From the NCBI RefSeq assembly GCF_003994475.1, contig NZ_RZNY01000006.1:62001-126000 (forward strand): a DNA stretch of 64,000 nucleotides, read 5' to 3'. Positions 45,140 to 53,594 of this stretch are shown here, piece by piece (within the stretch, counting starts at the first letter, position 1; every line of letters begins with the position of its first letter). A program made the translations under genes and the position numbers. A model generated the notes under the pieces. The model was not told the DNA's origin. It searched no databases and was given only the letters and a program-made list of their open reading frames with translations. The DNA comes from Paenibacillus anaericanus. GTDB lineage: Bacteria; Bacillota; Bacilli; Paenibacillales; Paenibacillaceae.

Positions 45140-47172
45140 ACCCGGTAGTCCACCCCTTTATAAGGAGTCGGTGTATAAGAAACCGACAAACCTAATTCGC
45201 TTCCTACACTTTCTTCACTATCAGGCTGAATTAACGGTTCTGCTTTCATCGAAAGCAAACGATAGCCCGTGGCTTCAAGTGCACCCTCAATTTCGTCTTG
45301 TCTTGATTCAAGAAAGGCGCCGGTAGCTTCATGTTCACTGTATATTTTCAATAGAACCTTCTTATCAGCCACTTGTACATCGACCATAATTTGTCCCAAT
45401 GCTTTCATTTGAAGGTCAAACCACAGCCGACAATTAGCAGGATCCATTTCCCCTTTATGGCCACGTCTCGATTCAATATGAACGGAAGCGGTTTGTTGTC
45501 CATCCGGTCCAAAAAAGGGCAGGAACATGGTCACTTGAGCAAAGGGCGAGGTTCGATCTGTATTAAGAAGTAATTGCTGTCCAGTCAACTGATGAATCAA
45601 TTGACGTGCTGCTTCTTGCAAGGGAGCTGGTATATCATCCGCTGCAGCAATCTGCAGCAGGAGTCCCTTCAGAGTCTCTTTGGCTGCACCTGTGCTTGCC
45701 ACGACATCCGGCGCATTATCTAGTAGCGCCGGATTCAAAGCCGCTGTAGTGGCTGCGGCTTTGTCTGCACCGCCAAGCGGGAGCGTGGCGGCTGGCGTGT
45801 TTGGTGCCGCCACGCCATCGTCTGTGGCGGCGGCAGTGGCCCCGCCGGGCGCATTCGCGCCCCCGGCGGTGGCTTGAGGCGCCGCGCCTGCGGCAAGCGG
45901 CGCTGACCCCGTCGCCGGCGGCGCGCTAGGCGCAGCCGCGCGCAGCGACTGCTGCTCGTGCTCCGCACCGAGCAGCTTCAGCACGCGTCCCACCCACGGC
46001 TCCGCCTCCGTGCTGGGACGCGCGCTTGGTGAAGCGGCCAACTGGCCCGCTTCACCTGGCGCCGCAGGCGCTGGTGCTGCCGCTGCTGCGCTGGCAGCGG
46101 CCTGGCCGCTTCCCGCCGGGGAATTCCCGGCGGCAGCACTACCTGCCGGACCCGTTGCTTGCGGGTCCCCCCCAGCTCTTGTCATTCCAGCCTGCGGGTT
46201 TGTCATGTCTGCCTGCGAGTTCGCCCCCGGCTTTGCTATTCCCGCTCCCGTTAGATCCGCACCAGATCTAGCTAAAGCTTCCTGTGGAACAGCCGCACGT
46301 AATTCAAGCAATACATTCTGTAATTTCACTAATAAACTTTCAGCGCTCTTCTCCCCACCTAACGCACCTTGAAGAAGCAATGCATTTGCGCCAGCTGTTG
46401 ATGAAGCATTCATTGAAGCACCATTAGCACCTGTAGCTGTCGCCGCTTTAGCCGAGGACGCTTCAGCTGAAATATTATTCTGTGTGAGCAGATTATCCCC
46501 ATTCGGAGCTGTCAATGTATTCCCTACAGCTCCACGCCCTCCTGCTACATCTGCTTTTGCACCATTAGTTACATCCTGACGTAATAAATTAGCTATCCCT
46601 TCTTCAAGGGAAGATAACAACTCATGAAGTGGTGGTCCAAATACTGCCTGATGCAATCCTGCCACGGTCTCACCCGTTATAGGTAATCCTCTGCCATTAG
46701 CAATGCCTGCAGCTTGAATCCATTCCGAAAGTGGAACCTCCACCGGCTTGTGTACTAACGTCTGTAGAACTTGCGAGACACTCTCCTTCGTTAACGGTAA
46801 CCCGTTAGCCTGCATCTGACTTATCATTTCCCGGTTAGAAGCGGTATTCTCCAGACCCAGCGTCTTCAGAACCTCACCTAAAGAAGTCGCCGACATTTGC
46901 GTCCCAGGAAGTGACCCCATCGGTTTCAGTACCGTCAATCCTTCTTCACTTGGTTGTTGTACTTGAAGTAGCGTCGTCTGTCCAGGTTGCAACGGGGTTT
47001 CCAATGTTGCGTGAAGCTTCACACCCTGAACTTGAATAACCGCCTCCTGGCCGTCGTCAGAAACACTTAGCACGGTACCCCTAACGACTTGACCTGTCTT
47101 TAATTCCAAAGTCTTTGGTGTCCCTGCCTTGGTATCTCCCACCAGGCTACGGACCAGTGGTCCAATATTCAT
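45136..47172 (-). CDS. FliK-like C-terminal domain protein (YlqG type)
   Basis: A 678-aa protein in the position of B. subtilis YlqG. The N-terminal 230 residues include an OB-like segment (VVRGTVLSVSDDGQEAVIQV). Residues about 300-500 are an Ala/Pro/Gly-rich linker. The C-terminal 130 residues (SPFAQVTMFLPFFGPDGQ, then MKALGQIMVDVQVADKKVL) resemble the FliK C-terminal domain. The linker DNA (about 45670-46270) is strikingly GC-rich compared with its surroundings. The start is the ATG at 47172 with GAGGGGTG upstream. It pairs with the FlhB-like gene next to it, but the function is unknown. Confidence 0.8.
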   Translation of the reverse strand: MNIGPLVRSLVGDTKAGTPKTLELKTGQVVRGTVLSVSDDGQEAVIQVQGVKLHATLETPLQPGQTTLLQVQQPSEEGLTVLKPMGSLPGTQMSATSLGEVLKTLGLENTASNREMISQMQANGLPLTKESVSQVLQTLVHKPVEVPLSEWIQAAGIANGRGLPITGETVAGLHQAVFGPPLHELLSSLEEGIANLLRQDVTNGAKADVAGGRGAVGNTLTAPNGDNLLTQNNISAEASSAKAATATGANGASMNASSTAGANALLLQGALGGEKSAESLLVKLQNVLLELRAAVPQEALARSGADLTGAGIAKPGANSQADMTNPQAGMTRAGGDPQATGPAGSAAAGNSPAGSGQAAASAAAAAPAPAAPGEAGQLAASPSARPSTEAEPWVGRVLKLLGAEHEQQSLRAAAPSAPPATGSAPLAAGAAPQATAGGANAPGGATAAATDDGVAAPNTPAATLPLGGADKAAATTAALNPALLDNAPDVVASTGAAKETLKGLLLQIAAADDIPAPLQEAARQLIHQLTGQQLLLNTDRTSPFAQVTMFLPFFGPDGQQTASVHIESRRGHKGEMDPANCRLWFDLQMKALGQIMVDVQVADKKVLLKIYSEHEATGAFLESRQDEIEGALEATGYRLLSMKAEPLIQPDSEESVGSELGLSVSYTPTPYKGVDYRV

Positions 47173-47229
47173 CAACTCACCCCTCACAGACAGATTTATA
47201 TGAAAACCCGCCTTAACAATGGCGGGCTC

Positions 47230-47847
47230 TTAGAACAAAGTTTGCTCCTGAAGAAATAAATTAGTTAAAAAGCTTTTGCGATGCATAGGCGTCGCCCCAA
47301 AAGCTAAGATTTGTTCGCGATGTAACTTCGTAGCATACCCCTTATGTATGGCGATTCCATACTCTGGATAAAGCGCGTCCCATTCTCCTTCGCAAAGTCG
47401 ATCCCTCGTTACTTTAGCGACTATCGAAGCGGCTGCAATCGATTGACTGTTTGCATCTCCTTTAATTACAGACAACTGTGGAATTTTCACATCCACCTTC
47501 TCTGCATCAATTAGCAAAAAATCAGGAGTAACCTTAAGTTGTTCTACTGCCTGCTTCATTGCCAGCCTTGCCGCTTGCTTGATATTGATTCGGTCTATCA
47601 TTTCTGAGTCTACTAGCCCAACCCCCACTGCCAGAGCATGCTCCATAATCATATCGTATAATAAATCGCGTTTCTTCGGGCTTAATTTCTTAGAATCATT
47701 TACACCTTCTAGTATAAGACCCTCTGGCAAAATAACCGCAGCGGCTACAACATCTCCGAACAGGCATCCTCGCCCCACCTCATCTATACCAGCTATATTC
47801 GAATATAAGGGCCAATACTCCCTCTCATAAGTCAGCAAATCACTCAT
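47230..47847 (-). CDS. rnhB: Ribonuclease HII
   Basis: RNase HII removes ribonucleotides from DNA and RNA primers. The 205-aa protein has the catalytic acids Asp22 and Glu23 in AGIDEVGRGCLFGDVVAAAV, Asp114 in LLIDAEKVDV, and IVAKVTRDRLCEGEWD with the later conserved Asp region and GYATKLHREQI. AGGAGG precedes the ATG. A tandem repeat lies directly upstream. Confidence 0.96.
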   Translation of the reverse strand: MSDLLTYEREYWPLYSNIAGIDEVGRGCLFGDVVAAAVILPEGLILEGVNDSKKLSPKKRDLLYDMIMEHALAVGVGLVDSEMIDRINIKQAARLAMKQAVEQLKVTPDFLLIDAEKVDVKIPQLSVIKGDANSQSIAAASIVAKVTRDRLCEGEWDALYPEYGIAIHKGYATKLHREQILAFGATPMHRKSFLTNLFLQEQTLF

Positions 47848-47863
47848 AGTTCCTCCTAAAAGA

Positions 47864-47985
47864 TTTGTTAGCTTTACTTCAATGATTCATCTTCGTACAA
47901 AACTTACATCGTAAGCATTCGCTTAGTTTTGTTAGCTTTACTTCAACGACTCTTCTACGTACAAAACTTACTTCGTAAGTATTGG
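47864..47985. repeat. Two-copy tandem repeat with internal hairpins upstream of rnhB
   Basis: Two copies of about 58 nt, offset by 64 nt (47864-47921 and 47928-47985), share GTTAGCTTTACTTCAA, CGTACAAAACTTAC and CGTAAG. Each copy holds a small inverted repeat ACTTAC/GTAAGT around TTC or ATC. The copies differ at roughly one base in eight. They lie directly before the rnhB ribosome site. I see no open frame. They look like a family of small intergenic elements. Confidence 0.7.
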
Positions 47986-48412
47986 TATACCAAAAACCTC
48001 TTTAAATCTTACTTATCTTGAACAAAATTATCAAGTGGTAGAGTTCTTGTCTATAACCCTATTATCGGCATAACACCTTTATTCTTATAGAGTTTATCTT
48101 GATTAACTGAAACATTGGCATAACAGATGCGGTGAAAATGATTAAAAGGAATTTCTCCATCTAATATGAATTATTTCCCACCAAAAGTGACTTAACTGGA
48201 ATATCTCCATCAAAATTAGTCTCTTTCATGAAAATGAGATGGAGATGGTTCAATTTACTGGAGCTATTCCATTTAATTGAAGAAAAAAATGGTTTCTTTA
48301 GCAATTTAGCAGTAGTAATTCCATCTAGATGAAATCTAGATGAAATATTGAATATAGAATCTTTACCTTCGTAGATGCCGGATATGATCAACGGATTTCA
48401 AATGAAATTAAA
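47986..48412. other. AT-rich intergenic region with degenerate short repeats
   Basis: About 430 nt without a convincing gene. It contains GGAATTTCTCCATC (48148-48161) and GGAATATCTCCATC (48198-48211), 50 nt apart, an inverted copy GATGGAGA near 48238, TGGAGCTATTCCA near 48260 and a tandem TCTAGATGAAA pair near 48325-48345. In translation the units give LDG/FDG-x-IP-like peptides interrupted by stops. It may be a decayed repeat family. Confidence 0.45.
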
Positions 48413-48445
48413 CAGCGCGCACCGATAAAATATCGACGCGCGCTG
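48413..48445 (-). terminator. Terminator after tagO-like gene
   Basis: CAGCGCGC (48413-48420) pairs with GCGCGCTG (48438-48445), with an inner CGAT/ATCG pair. On the minus strand TTTAATTTCATTT follows. The stem is strong and the T tract moderate. It lies 41 nt past the stop of the transferase gene. Confidence 0.75.
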
Positions 48446-48486
48446 AATTTTATTGATTGCCCCGTCTACTACAGCGGGAACATTCT

Positions 48487-49425
48487 TTAAGTTTGAATTA
48501 GCAGTAATATAATCGACGATAAACTGAGACAAGTACTAATTAACCAAAGAATCATGACTGTTTGCCGATGCGTCAATCCTGCGCGGAGTAACCGGTAATG
48601 CACTTGACTTGCATCTGCCACATAAATCGATTTTCCTTGTGAAAAACGCTTGATGATAACAAACAAATTATCAAAAATCGGAACACCTAGCGCAAGAACA
48701 GGAATAAACAGCGATAATACCGTGGCTTGCTTGAATGCTCCGTCCAGCGCGATAACAGCTAATATAAAGCCGACAAACGTTGCCCCTGCATCACCCATAA
48801 AAATTTTTGCCGGTGCCTTGTTATATCGCAAGTAGGCAAGGGTGACACCGACGAGAATAATGGCCATAATCGCTGAATTTGATTGCCCTTTGGTTATGGC
48901 TACGATGAATAGCGTAATCGCCGAAATTGCAGAGAGCCCCCCAGCTAGTCCATCCAAACCATCTGAGAAATTTATAACCGTAGTTACACCGAAAATCCAC
49001 AATATAGTTAATAAAAATTGTAATATCCCGGGAAGAAGTACATATTCGCCTGAAAATGGGTTAACAAATCCTGTAAATGAAATACCCGAAGCATATACAA
49101 CTACTGCTGCCATAATTTGAACTACCAGTTTGGGAAGAGCCGGAAAATCTTTGCCTTTCGTCTTGTACCAGTCGTCAAGAGTACCAATAATGAGCAACAT
49201 CATTCCACCAATAAATATAGCTAACGTTTCCATATTAAACTCTCTACCAATGATTAAATACGTAACAAAAAAACCAATAAAAATAACATAACTCGCTGTA
49301 AGCGGGATCGGTTCACGATGCAGCTTGCGCTCTACATCCTTCCGCGGCTTATCTACGAAATCAATCCGAAATGCCAATTTAGCAAAAGGTGGAATAAGTA
49401 TATATACAATAAGAAACGACAACAC
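48487..49425 (-). CDS. TagO/WecA-like undecaprenyl-phosphate GlcNAc-1-phosphate transferase
   Basis: A polytopic MraY/WecA family enzyme that would put a sugar phosphate on undecaprenyl phosphate for teichoic acid or other wall polymers, at least 312 aa. Seen are IDFVDKPRKDVERKLHREP, the acidic pair in IGTLDDWYKT, INFSDGLDGLAGGLS and KIFMGDAGATFVGF. The C-terminal loop reads DASQVHYRLLRAGLTHRQT, where most members have SHLHHRL. About ten transmembrane helices are expected. The GTG at 49425 has no ribosome site. GGGGTG at 49452-49457 points to a start near 49446, where only ATT codons occur in frame, so the real start is unsure. It has its own promoter and terminator. Confidence 0.88.
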   Translation of the reverse strand: MLSFLIVYILIPPFAKLAFRIDFVDKPRKDVERKLHREPIPLTASYVIFIGFFVTYLIIGREFNMETLAIFIGGMMLLIIGTLDDWYKTKGKDFPALPKLVVQIMAAVVVYASGISFTGFVNPFSGEYVLLPGILQFLLTILWIFGVTTVINFSDGLDGLAGGLSAISAITLFIVAITKGQSNSAIMAIILVGVTLAYLRYNKAPAKIFMGDAGATFVGFILAVIALDGAFKQATVLSLFIPVLALGVPIFDNLFVIIKRFSQGKSIYVADASQVHYRLLRAGLTHRQTVMILWLISTCLSLSSIILLLIQT

Positions 49426-49476
49426 GAACGAAATTAAATATAAAATAATAACACCCCATCATATATAATCAACACG

Positions 49477-49505
49477 ATTATACATTCTCCTGAGAAAATT
49501 GTCGA
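49477..49505 (-). promoter_or_regulatory. Sigma-A promoter of the tagO-like gene
   Basis: TCGACA (49500-49505), a 17-nt spacer and a perfect TATAAT (49477-49482) on the minus strand. The start site would be near 49470, so the leader is only about 25 nt. The spacer contains the inverted repeat TTCTC-AG-GAGAA, which could be an operator. Confidence 0.75.
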
Positions 49506-49527
49506 TATTCCCTATGAATGTCTCTCT

Positions 49528-49565
49528 GTAAAATAGAATGACCGCCCACTATCAGGTGGACGGTC
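49528..49565 (-). terminator. Terminator after rbgA
   Basis: GACCGTCCAC and GTGGGCGGTC on the minus strand form a 10-bp stem with one G-U pair and a 6-nt loop (49540-49565). ATTCTATTTTAC follows. It lies 9 nt past the rbgA stop. Confidence 0.75.
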
Positions 49566-49573
49566 AACATGAT

Positions 49574-50437
49574 TTAAAATGGTGCTTCCATCGAAAAAGT
49601 TCCCATTTTACCTGCTCGTAATTCACGCAAGAACAATGAAGATGCTTTCTCTAGGTCAACACGCCCTCCGCTTACAATACAGCCGCGTTTACGACCGATC
49701 GCTTCCATTATGGCTACGATCTCATCTGGCGTATCAAAATCTCGGGGTTGCTCCCCTAAATCGAACCGTTCTTGCATACGTGGCCAATAATACTTGGACA
49801 AATACTTTACAGCAAAGAAGGCGATATCTTCAACATTAAGAATCTCTTCTTTGATTGCACCAGTAACAGCAAGTCGATAACCCACATTCTGGTCTTCAAA
49901 CTTCGGCCACAAAATCCCTGGTGTATCCAGCAATTCCATGTCTGTGCCCACTTTAATCCACTGCTGCCCTTTCGTAACCCCAGGGCGATCGCCCGTAGCT
50001 GCAATATTGCGTCCAGCCAGCCGATTGATCAATGTGGATTTACCTACATTCGGAATTCCAACGATAAGCGCACGCACTGCCCGTGGGTTAATACCCTTCG
50101 CGATCTGTCTGTCGATCTTGTCCTTCAGCAGTTGTTTCGCAAGCTGAGAAATTTCCTTAATCCCTTGACCGCTTGAAGCATCCGCTGCAATCGTTAGATG
50201 CCCTTCATTCTTAAAGTACTCAATCCATTCGCGTGTTACAGAAGCATCTGCCAAATCTGCTTTGTTCAACACAATTAAGCGTGGTTTGTTCTGTAAGATG
50301 TCGTCGATCATCGGATTTCTGCTGGACAATGGAAGACGAGCATCAAGCAGCTCGATTACCACATCAATAAGCTTCAGCTTATCCTGAATCTGACGTCGAG
50401 CTCTGGTCATATGCCCGGGAAACCATTGAATTGTCAT
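49574..50437 (-). CDS. rbgA: Ribosome biogenesis GTPase RbgA (YlqF)
   Basis: RbgA is a circularly permuted GTPase needed for late assembly of the 50S subunit. In the 287-aa protein the GTPase motifs come in the permuted order: G4 LNKADLAD near residue 60, then G1 [16 protein letters not shown] near 128 and G3 [10 protein letters not shown] near 175. The N-terminus [15 protein letters not shown] is the family signature. It follows lepB by 46 nt and probably shares its transcript. Confidence 0.96.
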   Translation of the reverse strand: MTIQWFPGHMTRARRQIQDKLKLIDVVIELLDARLPLSSRNPMIDDILQNKPRLIVLNKADLADASVTREWIEYFKNEGHLTIAADASSGQGIKEISQLAKQLLKDKIDRQIAKGINPRAVRALIVGIPNVGKSTLINRLAGRNIAATGDRPGVTKGQQWIKVGTDMELLDTPGILWPKFEDQNVGYRLAVTGAIKEEILNVEDIAFFAVKYLSKYYWPRMQERFDLGEQPRDFDTPDEIVAIMEAIGRKRGCIVSGGRVDLEKASSLFLRELRAGKMGTFSMEAPF

Positions 50438-50483
50438 ATTTTTTCACCTCTAGTTCCCGTTTATGCTCTTCTTTCGAATTACA

Positions 50484-51107
50484 TTAATGCGAAACAAATT
50501 TCATATCTTTAAGGGGCCAGAAAACTAAATCCGCACGCCCAACAATATCTTCAAAAGGTACAAATCCAATACGTCTGCTATCCGTACTGTTAGAACGATT
50601 ATCACCTAGTACAAATACGTGACCCTCAGGTACCTTGCCATCTTGAAACTGTTCATTCGGGAAGTTAGCTTCGGTATTGTACAGTTCATTATTATTATGC
50701 TTCTCATCTACGGCTTCTTTAATGTATGTCTCATCAACCACATTTCCATTAACCGTAATGGTATCGCCTTCGACTTTTACCGTATCACCAGGAACCCCGA
50801 TGACTCGTTTTATAAAATCACGGCCTTCAGATGGTACATGAAAAACAATGACCTCTCCATGCTCTGGTTGTCTGACATCATACAGAATTTTGTTGACGAT
50901 GATTCTTTCGCCGGTATGAAAATTCGGCTGCATCGACGGACCGTCTACTATAAATGGAGCGAAGAAAATCCAGCGAATCAGCAGAACCAACGCAACAGCG
51001 ATTACGATGGCTTTCAACCACTCTATCGCCTCATTTTTCTGTTTCTTGGGCGGGTCTTGGGGATTCCCCGAATGGCCCGAATGCTCCTGTTGAAATTGCT
51101 GCTCCAT
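50484..51107 (-). CDS. lepB: Signal peptidase I (LepB/SipS type)
   Basis: A type I signal peptidase that removes signal peptides of exported proteins. The 207-aa protein has a polar Gln/His/Pro-rich N-terminal tail (1-27), one transmembrane helix (about 32-50) and the catalytic dyad Ser58 in DGPSMQPNFHTG and Lys100 in RDFIKRVIGVPGD. The conserved box GDNRSNSTDSRRIGFV follows. The ATG at 51107 has GAGG upstream; the ATG at 51131 has no such site. It lies between rplS and rbgA. Confidence 0.94.
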   Translation of the reverse strand: MEQQFQQEHSGHSGNPQDPPKKQKNEAIEWLKAIVIAVALVLLIRWIFFAPFIVDGPSMQPNFHTGERIIVNKILYDVRQPEHGEVIVFHVPSEGRDFIKRVIGVPGDTVKVEGDTITVNGNVVDETYIKEAVDEKHNNNELYNTEANFPNEQFQDGKVPEGHVFVLGDNRSNSTDSRRIGFVPFEDIVGRADLVFWPLKDMKFVSH

Positions 51108-51157
51108 AGATCGGTAACCTCTCTTTGTCATAAAATATGTAACAAAATTCGGTTTCT

Positions 51158-51193
51158 AAAAATAATAAAGGAGCTTGAATAAATACAAGCTCC
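51158..51193 (-). terminator. Terminator after rplS
   Basis: GGAGCTTG and CAAGCTCC on the minus strand form a perfect 8-bp stem (51186-51193 with 51170-51177) with an 8-nt loop. TTTATTATTTTT follows. It lies 18 nt past the rplS stop. Confidence 0.88.
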
Positions 51194-51210
51194 CCTTGAT
51201 CGTTAATGAA

Positions 51211-51555
51211 TTAACGACGCGCTTCTTTAATTCTTGCTGCTTTACCACGAAGTTCACGAAGATAGTACAACTTAGCACGACGCACTTTACCGCGACGAGA
51301 TACTTCGATCTTTTCGATTTTTGGGGAATGGATTGGGAAAGCTCTTTCCACACCTACACCATTCGAAATTTTACGAACAGTAAAGGTTTCACTGATTCCA
51401 CCGCCATGACGCTTGATAACGACACCTTCAAACAATTGGACACGTTCACGAGTTCCTTCAATAACCTTAACGAACACTTTCAAAGTGTCCCCAGGACGAA
51501 AACTCGGAATATCTTTGCGAAGTTGTCCTTGCGTAATCGCTTGTAAAATATTCAT
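51211..51555 (-). CDS. rplS: 50S ribosomal protein L19
   Basis: Ribosomal protein L19 of the large subunit, 114 aa. Recognisable are [58 protein letters not shown] and the basic [20 protein letters not shown] tail. GGAAGGAGG precedes the ATG. It is transcribed from its own strong promoter with a 5' leader. Confidence 0.98.
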   Translation of the reverse strand: MNILQAITQGQLRKDIPSFRPGDTLKVFVKVIEGTRERVQLFEGVVIKRHGGGISETFTVRKISNGVGVERAFPIHSPKIEKIEVSRRGKVRRAKLYYLRELRGKAARIKEARR

Positions 51556-51688
51556 ATATGACTTCCTCCTTCCACTCAGGTGTTCTTGCCTCTTCCAGAG
51601 AAACTCATGTTCTTCTCCTTCATTATCCGCAGCGGACCACCGAATTCACAACAAAAGCAATTTTACCATACTTTCATCAGTATATCAA
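51556..51688 (-). promoter_or_regulatory. rplS promoter and candidate L19 leader
   Basis: TTGATA (51683-51688), a 17-nt spacer and TAAAAT with an upstream TGG (51660-51665) form a strong sigma-A promoter on the minus strand. The leader of about 95 nt has small hairpins TCCGC-TGCGGA and GAGAA/TTCTC. An L19 leader family (autoregulation by L19) is known in Firmicutes; the match here is by position and appearance only. Confidence 0.6.
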
Positions 51689-51823
51689 GGCATTTGACTC
51701 ATTATTGTCTTTTTACTAGAACGAATTGTGCATGTTATGGCTACTCCTCTGAAGAAGTTACATTCAAATTTTGGGTAAATTTATGATGTCAGCATCCGTC
51801 ACTAATTTTAAGGAATATTTAGC

Positions 51824-51937
51824 TTAGTTATTTTGACCCGCATAATAATTCAGAATATCATCAACCGTTCTTATACGATCCTCTTCCTTGTGCCCGTTCT
51901 CTTGTGTTTGTTGCTCTTGTTGTTCCAAATGTTCCAT
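51824..51937 (-). CDS. Small protein of 37 residues, unknown function
   Basis: A short gene between trmD and rplS. ATG at 51937, with AGGAGGAAG placed ideally upstream, opens a 37-codon frame ending TAA at 51824. The product starts MEHLEQQEQQTQENGHKEED, is highly charged and Gln-rich, and ends RTVDDILNYYAGQNN, which would form a helix. It has no cysteine or membrane helix. A promoter and inverted repeat upstream suggest separate transcription. I do not recognise a family. Confidence 0.65.
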   Translation of the reverse strand: MEHLEQQEQQTQENGHKEEDRIRTVDDILNYYAGQNN

Positions 51938-52049
51938 TCGTTACTTCCTCCTACTCAACTTTAACAAATCACTTCAAGTAATTACTTCAAGCCTTCATTA
52001 AGTTATTACCCAATAGGAGTCCATATGCACCTCGTGAATAAATAAAGAC

Positions 52050-52078
52050 AATATGTTATCTTATTCCCGAAGTATCAA
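52050..52078 (-). promoter_or_regulatory. Possible promoter of the 37-residue gene
   Basis: TTGATA (52073-52078), a 17-nt spacer and CATATT (52050-52055) on the minus strand. The leader that follows includes an 8-codon frame with GAGGTG before it (51998-52024) and the repeat ACTTCAAG-TAATT-ACTTCAAG (51971-51991) with a palindromic AAGTAATTACTT centre. Confidence 0.4.
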
Positions 52079-52097
52079 TAATGTGCTTATCCTCTTC

Positions 52098-52133
52098 AAA
52101 ATAATAAAAAGAACCGCATATATCACGGTTCTT
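52098..52133 (-). terminator. Terminator after trmD
   Basis: AAGAACCG and CGGTTCTT on the minus strand pair perfectly (52126-52133 with 52109-52116) and TTTATTATTTT follows. It lies 21 nt past the trmD stop and ends the rimM-trmD unit. Confidence 0.88.
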
Positions 52134-52154
52134 GAGTGTACGTATATAGACTAA

Positions 52155-52940
52155 TTAATTCGGATCTACTTCATTCTCATGTTCTACTTCAAATTGCAAC
52201 AGCCATTTTCGATCCTGTGGGGATAATTCCACCTGATCTAGTAGATCAGGTCGACGCAGCCAAGTCCGTCGTAGCGCTTCTCTACGCCGCCATTCCTCGA
52301 CATTAGCGTGATGTCCACTGAGCAGTATATCAGGTACTTTCCAGCCGCGAAATTCAGCAGGACGTGTATAATGTGGATATTCAAGTAAGCCAGTGCTAAA
52401 AGAATCACTTACGGCACTATTCTCATTACCAAGTACTCCAGGTAGCAAACGTGCAACACTGTCGATGATTACCATTGCAGGTAATTCGCCACCAGTCAAG
52501 ACATAGTCACCAATAGACAATTCATCCGTCACAAGATACTCGCGAATCCGTTCATCATAACCTTCATAATGACCACAAATAAAGACAAGATGGTCTTCCT
52601 GCGCCAGCTCTTCTGCTTTCTTTTGAGTAAACTTCTCCCCTTGAGGACACATCAAGATGACTCGCGGGGGAGAGGTTGATTCTGTTGCCGAAGCCATCTC
52701 CTCTTTCCTTCGGGATAGTACATCTTCCACAGCCGAAAAGATCGGCTCCGCCTTCAGTACCATCCCCCCGCCTCCACCGTATGGCGTGTCGTCCACCCTA
52801 TTGTGCTTGTTCCCTGAGTATTCTCGGAAATTAATCGCATTCAGAGATACAATGCCTTTCTCCTGTGCTTTACCAAGAATACTGCTATTGAATACGCCTT
52901 CAAACATCTCTGGAAACAAGGTCAGGACATCCATGCGCAT
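52155..52940 (-). CDS. trmD: tRNA (guanine-37-N1)-methyltransferase TrmD
   Basis: TrmD makes m1G37 in tRNAs and prevents frameshifts. The 261-aa SPOUT protein has the N-terminal [20 protein letters not shown], then [31 protein letters not shown], and the trefoil-knot loop [23 protein letters not shown]. The ATG follows the rimM stop by 2 nt. The pair is co-transcribed. Confidence 0.97.
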   Translation of the reverse strand: MRMDVLTLFPEMFEGVFNSSILGKAQEKGIVSLNAINFREYSGNKHNRVDDTPYGGGGGMVLKAEPIFSAVEDVLSRRKEEMASATESTSPPRVILMCPQGEKFTQKKAEELAQEDHLVFICGHYEGYDERIREYLVTDELSIGDYVLTGGELPAMVIIDSVARLLPGVLGNENSAVSDSFSTGLLEYPHYTRPAEFRGWKVPDILLSGHHANVEEWRRREALRRTWLRRPDLLDQVELSPQDRKWLLQFEVEHENEVDPN

Positions 52941-52942
52941 TT

Positions 52943-53461
52943 TTATAACAGTCCTTCCATCAGGTGAACCTTCACGAGTTTATTCTTCACATCCACATCA
53001 AGTACTACATCGTCAATAACCGGAAGAAGAAGTTGCTTTCCAGAAGGAAGCTTCACCACCCATACATCATTTGCCCCTGGACGCAGAATCTCCTCAATCA
53101 CACCAAGATCCTCATCTTCATCGCTCACGACACGGCAACCGATAATTTCGTGATAATAATATTCATTCTCCGGCAACTCAACCGCCTGCTCTTTAGGAAC
53201 TTTCAATTCGCTTCCCTTATACTTCTCTACATCGTTTATATTGTCGAAACCCTCAAACTTGACGATATATGTTCCATTATTGGAGCGTGCAGAAACTACA
53301 GTAACTTCAATTTTTATTTTCTTCTCAGCATCAACTATTAAGAGGCGGCTTTTAGGCGCAAATCGCACTTCCGGAAAATCTGTATTTAAGAGCACTTTTA
53401 ACTCGCCCCGGATTCCGTGTGTATTTACGATCTTTCCAACCGTCAGTAATGATTCAGACAT
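52943..53461 (-). CDS. rimM: 16S rRNA processing protein RimM
   Basis: RimM helps assembly of the 30S head domain and binds S19. The 172-aa protein starts [20 protein letters not shown] with a PRC-barrel-like C-terminal domain ([20 protein letters not shown], then [20 protein letters not shown]). I use the ATG at 53461 with GGAGGAGGG upstream; the frame is open 5 codons further. It forms an operon with trmD. Confidence 0.95.
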   Translation of the reverse strand: MSESLLTVGKIVNTHGIRGELKVLLNTDFPEVRFAPKSRLLIVDAEKKIKIEVTVVSARSNNGTYIVKFEGFDNINDVEKYKGSELKVPKEQAVELPENEYYYHEIIGCRVVSDEDEDLGVIEEILRPGANDVWVVKLPSGKQLLLPVIDDVVLDVDVKNKLVKVHLMEGLL

Positions 53462-53594
53462 AACACCCTCCTCCATCCTTCAATGTATTTTCAACGTATT
53501 TATAGTTTCTTATTATAGCCCGTTATATAACACATATTAGCGGCCAGGCTAATTGAATTCCTCTTAATCCGGTTGCTCCCTGCTTCAGCATGTA

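Noticed and set aside
46010..46372. 120-codon plus-strand frame inside the GC-rich part of the FliK-like gene
   Set aside because: Long open frames on both strands are expected in GC-rich DNA; the minus-strand reading has conserved ends and a ribosome site, the plus-strand one does not.
47880..48000. CRISPR-like array before rnhB
   Set aside because: Only two diverged copies of about 58 nt with a 6-nt gap, no regular spacers and no cas genes.
48161..48391. 76-codon minus-strand frame downstream of the tagO-like gene
   Set aside because: No ribosome binding site, composition follows the degenerate DNA repeats, and similar peptide units continue past the stop codon.
50619..51182. 187-codon plus-strand frame opposite lepB
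   Set aside because: Shadow of lepB; it has no ribosome site and no recognisable domain.
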